Positions 59,913-64,000 of a stretch of DNA of 64,000 nt are shown piece by piece; the stretch's first letter is position 1; each line of letters starts with the position of its first letter. Source of the DNA: Luteolibacter sp. SL250. Lineage in GTDB: Bacteria > Verrucomicrobiota > Verrucomicrobiia > Verrucomicrobiales > Akkermansiaceae. Where the stretch lies: positions 1,240,001 to 1,304,000 of the forward strand of contig NZ_CP113054.1 of the NCBI RefSeq assembly GCF_026625605.1, written 5' to 3'. Made by a program: the position numbers and the translations under genes. The notes below the pieces were generated by a model that saw only the letters and a list, made by a program, of their open reading frames with translations, was not told the origin of the DNA and searched no databases.

Positions 59913-61787
59913 CTAGCGGACAAATTGAAACTCCGGCAACAGGAGGACGATCCACAGCAAGTCTTCGATGGTGTGAGGCGAGAGGTTTTTGTCGATCAGC
60001 CCGAGCAGTGTTTCGAGCTCGATATCCGAGGGCATTCTGCTCAGCGCCCGCAGGTAGATTGATTCGATTACCTCGTTCTCAGATTGCAACTCTGATGACA
60101 GTTTAATGGCGCCTTTACTTAGCAGTCCCGCGAGAATCTCGCCGTTGGCCATGTCTATAGCTTCGAGTGTTGTAATATTGTCCGGGCGCATGCTCACGAT
60201 CTGCTCTCTGTTTGGCCGTCCAAGCGCGCGCATGAGGGGATCTGATTCCACCAATGATGCTCTAACCTTCCTTCCGGGATCTCGCGGGCGGACAATCGAC
60301 CTGTGAGGGCTATCTGGCGCGGTCCCGGTTAGTGTCCAGACGGCATCCACGAATTGCTCTGCGGTCATCCGTTTGGCGATCGGGCCTCGGAATTCCCGGT
60401 GGGTTACCTTGTCCCTTGGCACCGACGCGGATTGGTATGTGCGCGACGAGACGATGAACAAGAGCGATTTCTTTAGGTCATAGCCGTCATCAGCAAAGCG
60501 TGTCGCGAGATAATCGAGGACGTCCTCGCTCCAAGGTTCCGAATCCATTGAATCCACGGGATGGACAATGCCCCTTCCCAGCAATCGTTCCCAAAGCCGA
60601 TTGACGATCGTGCGGGTAAAGCGTCCGTTTTCGGGGTGTGTCATCAACCCGGATAGTTGCTTCAGGCGTTCTTGACGTGATGCGGTTGCATCCACCTCAC
60701 CAAGTTCAGGGTAAATCCATCTCGGCGTCGCAATGCGATCCGTTGGTTTGTCGCAGCGTGCGATCTCCAAAGGCGTCTCCGCATAAATTGCGGCGAGGCC
60801 GTAAGCATCGTCGAGCTTCCAGTTGTCCACGAAACTGTCGTGACAGGAAGCACATTTCATATTCAGACCGAGGAACGTCTGGCTGATCGATTGGGCGAAC
60901 TGAATCTCAGTTGTCTGGCTTGCGTTGACACGCCCACGCCATTTTATCCCCCGAATAAAGCCCTCCGATTGTCGAGTTGTCGGCGCGATCAGTTCTTTCG
61001 CAAACTGGTTGTAGGGCTTGTTTTCGAGTAGCGCGTTGTAGAGCCACTCCGTTATAGGTGTGCGACCCCCATCGATGTATCCGGTGCCCTGATAGTCGTT
61101 CCTCAAAAGATCATTCCAAAATGAGATCCAGTGTTCCGCATATCCCATGTTGTCCGAGAGAAAACGCTCTGCGAGTTCTGAACGTTTGGATGGATTCCTG
61201 TCTTTTGCGAATGCCTCCAGAATCTCGGGACTGGGAAGCATCCCGATGAGATCGAGGGATAAGCGCCGGGCGAATTCGCGATCACTCAGAAGGCGTGGTT
61301 GTTGGATGTTCCTGGCCTGGTGATATTCGTCAATTATCCTGTCCAATGGATGGTCCCGTCCATCGCGGCCTGGAGGGATCGGCGGGCGGCGGGGCTTTAA
61401 TGCGGGCGTGTAGGACTCGGTCCCAAGAGCGATACCTGGTTCCCACTTCATGCCCTCTTTGATCCATTCACTGATAATCGCGGCCTCCTGAGAACTGAGT
61501 CGTTTGCCTTCGGGGGGCATCATTATGTCCTCATCGTGAGAGAGGATGACATCCATCAGACGACTTTCCTCTGGCCTTCCAAGGGTGACGATCTCGCCGG
61601 CTTTGGAACCATTGAGAATCGATTCGCGGGTGTTGAGAGATAATCCACCCTTCTTAGCTTCTCCGATATGACATTTTCCGCAGTGTTTGTGCAAAATGGG
61701 AACCACCCTGTGGACAAAGTCGGTCTCGCCTGAGCTGCGGTACGAAGCGACGAGAAAGAACAAGCATTGAAGATAGATAAAACGCAT
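59913..61787 (-). CDS. PSCyt1-DUF1549-DUF1553 (PSD1) protein
   Basis: 624 aa. Signal peptide MRFIYLQCLFFLVASYRSSGE, then PSCyt1 (FVHRVVPILHKHCGKCHIGE with CxxCH, and DEDIMMPPEGKRLSSQEAAI). DUF1549 follows (REFARRLSLDLIGMLPSPEI) and its CxxCH site is MKCASCHDSF; DUF1553 is in the last 250 residues (TRTIVNRLWERLLGRGIVHP). At 624 aa it is short for a cytochrome-bearing PSD1 protein, which is usually 800-1100. The counted sequence lines inside the gene are 53-55% GC. Operon with the DUF1501 gene that follows. Confidence 0.93.
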   Translation of the reverse strand: MRFIYLQCLFFLVASYRSSGETDFVHRVVPILHKHCGKCHIGEAKKGGLSLNTRESILNGSKAGEIVTLGRPEESRLMDVILSHDEDIMMPPEGKRLSSQEAAIISEWIKEGMKWEPGIALGTESYTPALKPRRPPIPPGRDGRDHPLDRIIDEYHQARNIQQPRLLSDREFARRLSLDLIGMLPSPEILEAFAKDRNPSKRSELAERFLSDNMGYAEHWISFWNDLLRNDYQGTGYIDGGRTPITEWLYNALLENKPYNQFAKELIAPTTRQSEGFIRGIKWRGRVNASQTTEIQFAQSISQTFLGLNMKCASCHDSFVDNWKLDDAYGLAAIYAETPLEIARCDKPTDRIATPRWIYPELGEVDATASRQERLKQLSGLMTHPENGRFTRTIVNRLWERLLGRGIVHPVDSMDSEPWSEDVLDYLATRFADDGYDLKKSLLFIVSSRTYQSASVPRDKVTHREFRGPIAKRMTAEQFVDAVWTLTGTAPDSPHRSIVRPRDPGRKVRASLVESDPLMRALGRPNREQIVSMRPDNITTLEAIDMANGEILAGLLSKGAIKLSSELQSENEVIESIYLRALSRMPSDIELETLLGLIDKNLSPHTIEDLLWIVLLLPEFQFVR

Positions 61788-61823
61788 CAGATCATTTGGA
61801 TCGTTTTGAGATTGCTAGAAAGG

Positions 61824-61860
61824 GGAGCGGGCCTGGCGTGGGGATTGCGCGGCCCGCTCC
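61824..61860 (-). terminator. hairpin terminator after the PEP-CTERM gene
   Basis: On the minus strand GGAGCGGGCC and GGCCCGCTCC form a perfect ten-base stem with a 17-base loop, followed by a pyrimidine-rich tail (CCTTTCT). It lies between the PEP-CTERM gene and the PSD1 gene downstream on the same strand. Confidence 0.7.
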
Positions 61861-61898
61861 TAAAGGGCGTCTCCGTTTCTGGAGTATACCTTCTCAGG

Positions 61899-62744
61899 TT
61901 ACGGTCTCCGTCTGCGCGCCAGACCGAATGCGAGAGCACTTGCAAGGATCAGAGCGGATGAGGGCTCCGGAACCTGCATGATCTGGACAGCGTTCAGGAA
62001 GCCCCTCGCTTCCGGCCCGCCAGCCCCCGTGATTCCGTTGCCCCCATTTGCCGCGATGTTCAGAAATTCGCCCTCCGCGAGGGTAATGCTGAAACGGGTG
62101 TAGTTCACGTTCTCTTGCCAGGAAGCCTGTGCGCCGTTTCCAGGAATATCGCCATCCACAGGGGTTTGGGGGATGAGGCTGAGGCCCGTGAGGTAACTTG
62201 TGACATCGAAATCGCCCGCGGCGGCGCTTTTTCCAACAAAACCGAATTGGGAGTGGGCGGCGGCCGTGTTGGTGTTCCGTGAGGCGATGAATATGTCGTA
62301 GGTTCCGCTCGCGAGGCCGCCGATCTGCAAGCCGACGTAGCGCACGGTCGTGCTGGACGCGAAGATTGCGTCCCTGCCTGCCGACGGTGACGCATAGATG
62401 CCACCGGAAAAGTTCGTAACACTCCCGAGTGCGCTACTGTTGACCGGTTGCGTGGACAATCCGATGGTGGTGCCGCTGCTGACACCGAGATTCAATGTTA
62501 CGCCCGCCGCGGCCGCTCCATTCGATAAAATCAAACCGGAGTTGATGTCGGCCAGTTGGACTTGATTCCACGCGTTATCCGCCGAGGAGCCGCCGAGGGC
62601 GTGATAGGGGCTGTTGGTCAATGAACCACCGCTTACCGTCGTAGGACCGAAGTCGAACATGATTGAAGCCGCCGATGCGATTGAGGTGAACATAGGCAGT
62701 GCCAGGAATGCGATCAGGGTTTTGTATGGTTGTGGGTATTTCAT
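61899..62744 (-). CDS. PEP-CTERM protein, third in the window
   Basis: 281 aa. Signal peptide MKYPQPYKTLIAFLALPMFT with cleavage near IASAA, then about 220 residues of Ser/Gly/Asn-rich beta structure (ASIMFDFGPTTVSGGSLTNS, YDIFIASRNTNTAAAHSQFG). The end VPEPSSALILASALAFGLARRRRP is a clear PEP-CTERM signal. No known catalytic motif. It starts 50 bases from the end of the glycosidase-like gene upstream and may share its transcript; a hairpin follows. Confidence 0.88.
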   Translation of the reverse strand: MKYPQPYKTLIAFLALPMFTSIASAASIMFDFGPTTVSGGSLTNSPYHALGGSSADNAWNQVQLADINSGLILSNGAAAAGVTLNLGVSSGTTIGLSTQPVNSSALGSVTNFSGGIYASPSAGRDAIFASSTTVRYVGLQIGGLASGTYDIFIASRNTNTAAAHSQFGFVGKSAAAGDFDVTSYLTGLSLIPQTPVDGDIPGNGAQASWQENVNYTRFSITLAEGEFLNIAANGGNGITGAGGPEARGFLNAVQIMQVPEPSSALILASALAFGLARRRRP

Positions 62745-62794
62745 AAGAGTTTACTGGATGATGGTTAGCGTTTTTTTCCGTTGTTACGACCTGG

Positions 62795-64000
62795 TCACTG
62801 TTCGACCTCAACGTTCGAGATGACGTGGAACCCCTTCCCGGCGGTCGGCACCAGAGGAAGGTTGATCGCCTTGCCTGTTGCGGCATCGAAGAGTGAAATT
62901 TGGAGGGCGGCGGTCCCGCTTCCCTTTATGTCAGGAAAAATAATCCGGCCGCGGGTAATGTGCTTTTCGTTCTGAAGCCAGCGGCTGGTCGGGACTGATC
63001 CCGCATCGGTTTCTGCTAGGATGTTGCTGTTTTTGTCGACAAGCCGGACTTTCATCCGGAAATCCCGAAGGGCTCTGCCTGCGGCTCGATTCGTCCATTG
63101 GATGTCCATTGCGAATGCCTCACCCGCGCGTATCACCTTTGGCAATTTGATCTTGAGGGGAACAATGCGGTAGCCCATCCCCCGCATACCTCGGGCCACC
63201 AGATCCGGGCGGTCACGCATGAAGCTGAAGGCGTCCTTGGAGCCATAACCGAGGAGATTGATGTAATTGGGGTGGAGGCTCAGTGCATCGTCGACGGCCC
63301 ACGAAAGATGATCCGGCCCCCCTTGGCGCGTCTTTGCATAGCTGCCAACGAATTCACTTACTTGCGGCGCGCGGTGGAGTTCCTGATAGACTTGCTTGGA
63401 AAGTTTCCGCTCATTCGAACTGACGGCACCTCCAACTCCGTCCCGGCGAAGCGTGATGTTGGGTTTCAAGAGCGCGAGATCGAAGGCGCTGTAGTGGAGA
63501 AACTCCTGGTAGTTCGCTGTGAATGCCGGATCGTATCGGTTCTTGGGGCCGCCGTTGAGCGCGGCCGGCCCATCGGGATCGTAGGAATAGCTCAAGGCCA
63601 ACATCTGGTCGTTGAAAACCTCCGTCCACAGATCGAGCAGGATGGCCAGGGCCTCTCGCCGATCTTCAACGGTCGGATACTGGAAACCGGTATGCCACTC
63701 GCCCCAACGGCCGAAGCCGCGGAGATCCACCAAGGTCGGCCTACGTGGTCCCGTGAGGTGGGCGCGGGTTTCCGTTAGGAAGACCTTCAGTCTTTCGCGG
63801 TAGAGGGCATTTCTCGCGTCCACATGCCAACCGAAGTTTCCCTGCTCGTCCTTGCGGAGCTGCTTCTGCTCCTCGGGGATTCCCGCCAGAAGCCACTCGG
63901 GTATCCCAAGTCCGCCCGCCGGTCTGAGGCGCGACCACCCGAACAGGGGCTCGGTGCTCATCCTCAATTGTATCGATTTACCGCGGGCCGTCCAGTGGTC
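62795..64000 (-). CDS. glycosidase-like protein with C-terminal Ig-like domain (DUF4832-type), truncated at the window edge
   Basis: The reading frame stays open through the last base of the window (reading SIQLRMSTEPLFGWSRLRPA across the nominal first Met), so the true start is outside. At least 401 aa are present. The first 300 residues look like the second half of a TIM-barrel glycosidase (LVDLRGFGRWGEWHTGFQYP, NDQMLALSYSYDPDG, LSLHPNYINLLGYGSKD). The last 100 residues form an Ig-like beta-sandwich (IKLPKVIRAGEAFAMDIQWT, RALRDFRMKVRLVDKNSNIL). This combination occurs in DUF4832-type proteins of polysaccharide-degrading bacteria. Substrate unknown. Confidence 0.75.
   Translation of the reverse strand, partial: DHWTARGKSIQLRMSTEPLFGWSRLRPAGGLGIPEWLLAGIPEEQKQLRKDEQGNFGWHVDARNALYRERLKVFLTETRAHLTGPRRPTLVDLRGFGRWGEWHTGFQYPTVEDRREALAILLDLWTEVFNDQMLALSYSYDPDGPAALNGGPKNRYDPAFTANYQEFLHYSAFDLALLKPNITLRRDGVGGAVSSNERKLSKQVYQELHRAPQVSEFVGSYAKTRQGGPDHLSWAVDDALSLHPNYINLLGYGSKDAFSFMRDRPDLVARGMRGMGYRIVPLKIKLPKVIRAGEAFAMDIQWTNRAAGRALRDFRMKVRLVDKNSNILAETDAGSVPTSRWLQNEKHITRGRIIFPDIKGSGTAALQISLFDAATGKAINLPLVPTAGKGFHVISNVEVEQ

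Noticed and set aside
61834-61849. Sigma-54-like TGGCGTGGGGATTGCG on the plus strand
   Set aside because: It lies in the loop and stem of a terminator and would drive only antisense transcription.

Overview
The window is one strand of a GC-rich bacterial chromosome that looks like a member of Verrucomicrobiota, most likely a Luteolibacter- or Haloferula-like Verrucomicrobiales species. The reasons are the co-occurrence of two PSD1 (DUF1549/DUF1553) plus DUF1501 gene pairs, planctomycete/verrucomicrobial cytochrome domains (PSCyt1), a PVC-type heme protein, a DUF1080 protein, three PEP-CTERM proteins, a Fe/Mn superoxide dismutase with a Tat-like signal, azurin and a menaquinone pathway gene. 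This is inferred from protein families only; no rRNA, tRNA or other marker gene is complete here.

Layout. 0-8 kb: a secreted serine hydrolase, a run of three small unknown genes, two small membrane proteins and a coupled PSD1-DUF1501 pair, with a palindromic REPIN-like element at each end. 8-25 kb: mostly housekeeping and envelope genes (NDH-2, polyprenyl diphosphate synthase, a DUF1080 protein, two lipoproteins, TrmO, an ACT-domain protein, azurin, P-II, the bifunctional NAD(P)HX repair enzyme, a cell-wall amidase, Pta, a histidinol-phosphatase-like enzyme, an FGGY sugar kinase). 25-41 kb: a TorF-like outer-membrane protein divergent from AmtB, then pantothenate kinase III, a ROK kinase without its zinc site, exported SOD, PEP carboxylase, a lamin-tail PEP-CTERM protein, a CueR-controlled copA-cueR operon, MenD, DUF4126 and an AsmA-like protein. 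Both glnB and amtB have convincing sigma-54 promoters, although they lie about 8 kb apart.

41.9-48.7 kb holds the most interesting locus: a receiver-only response regulator, a TPR plus YaiO-type outer-membrane barrel, a membrane-anchored HEAT-repeat protein and a processive family-2 glycosyltransferase, packed head to tail, and facing them a hybrid histidine kinase with receiver and HPt domains. Together they look like a phosphorelay-controlled, synthase-dependent exopolysaccharide secretion system.

48.7-64 kb is an accessory, carbohydrate-oriented region: a PSCyt1-SHD1 protein, a beta-helix lyase/hydrolase with a carbohydrate-binding front, two PEP-CTERM proteins, a large PVC heme/HEAT/cytochrome/discoidin protein, a NarL-type response regulator convergent with its probable kinase, a second DUF1501-PSD1 pair and a truncated glycosidase-like gene at the window edge. 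Two divergent promoters here carry the same GTCCCC-N6-GGGGAC palindrome. Between 57.4 and 58.4 kb there is a gene-free stretch with a diverged direct repeat and the wreck of a DUF4143 ATPase gene. Lines I counted by hand in 60.9-61.3 kb are 53-55% GC against 70% in PEP carboxylase, suggesting a more recently acquired segment.
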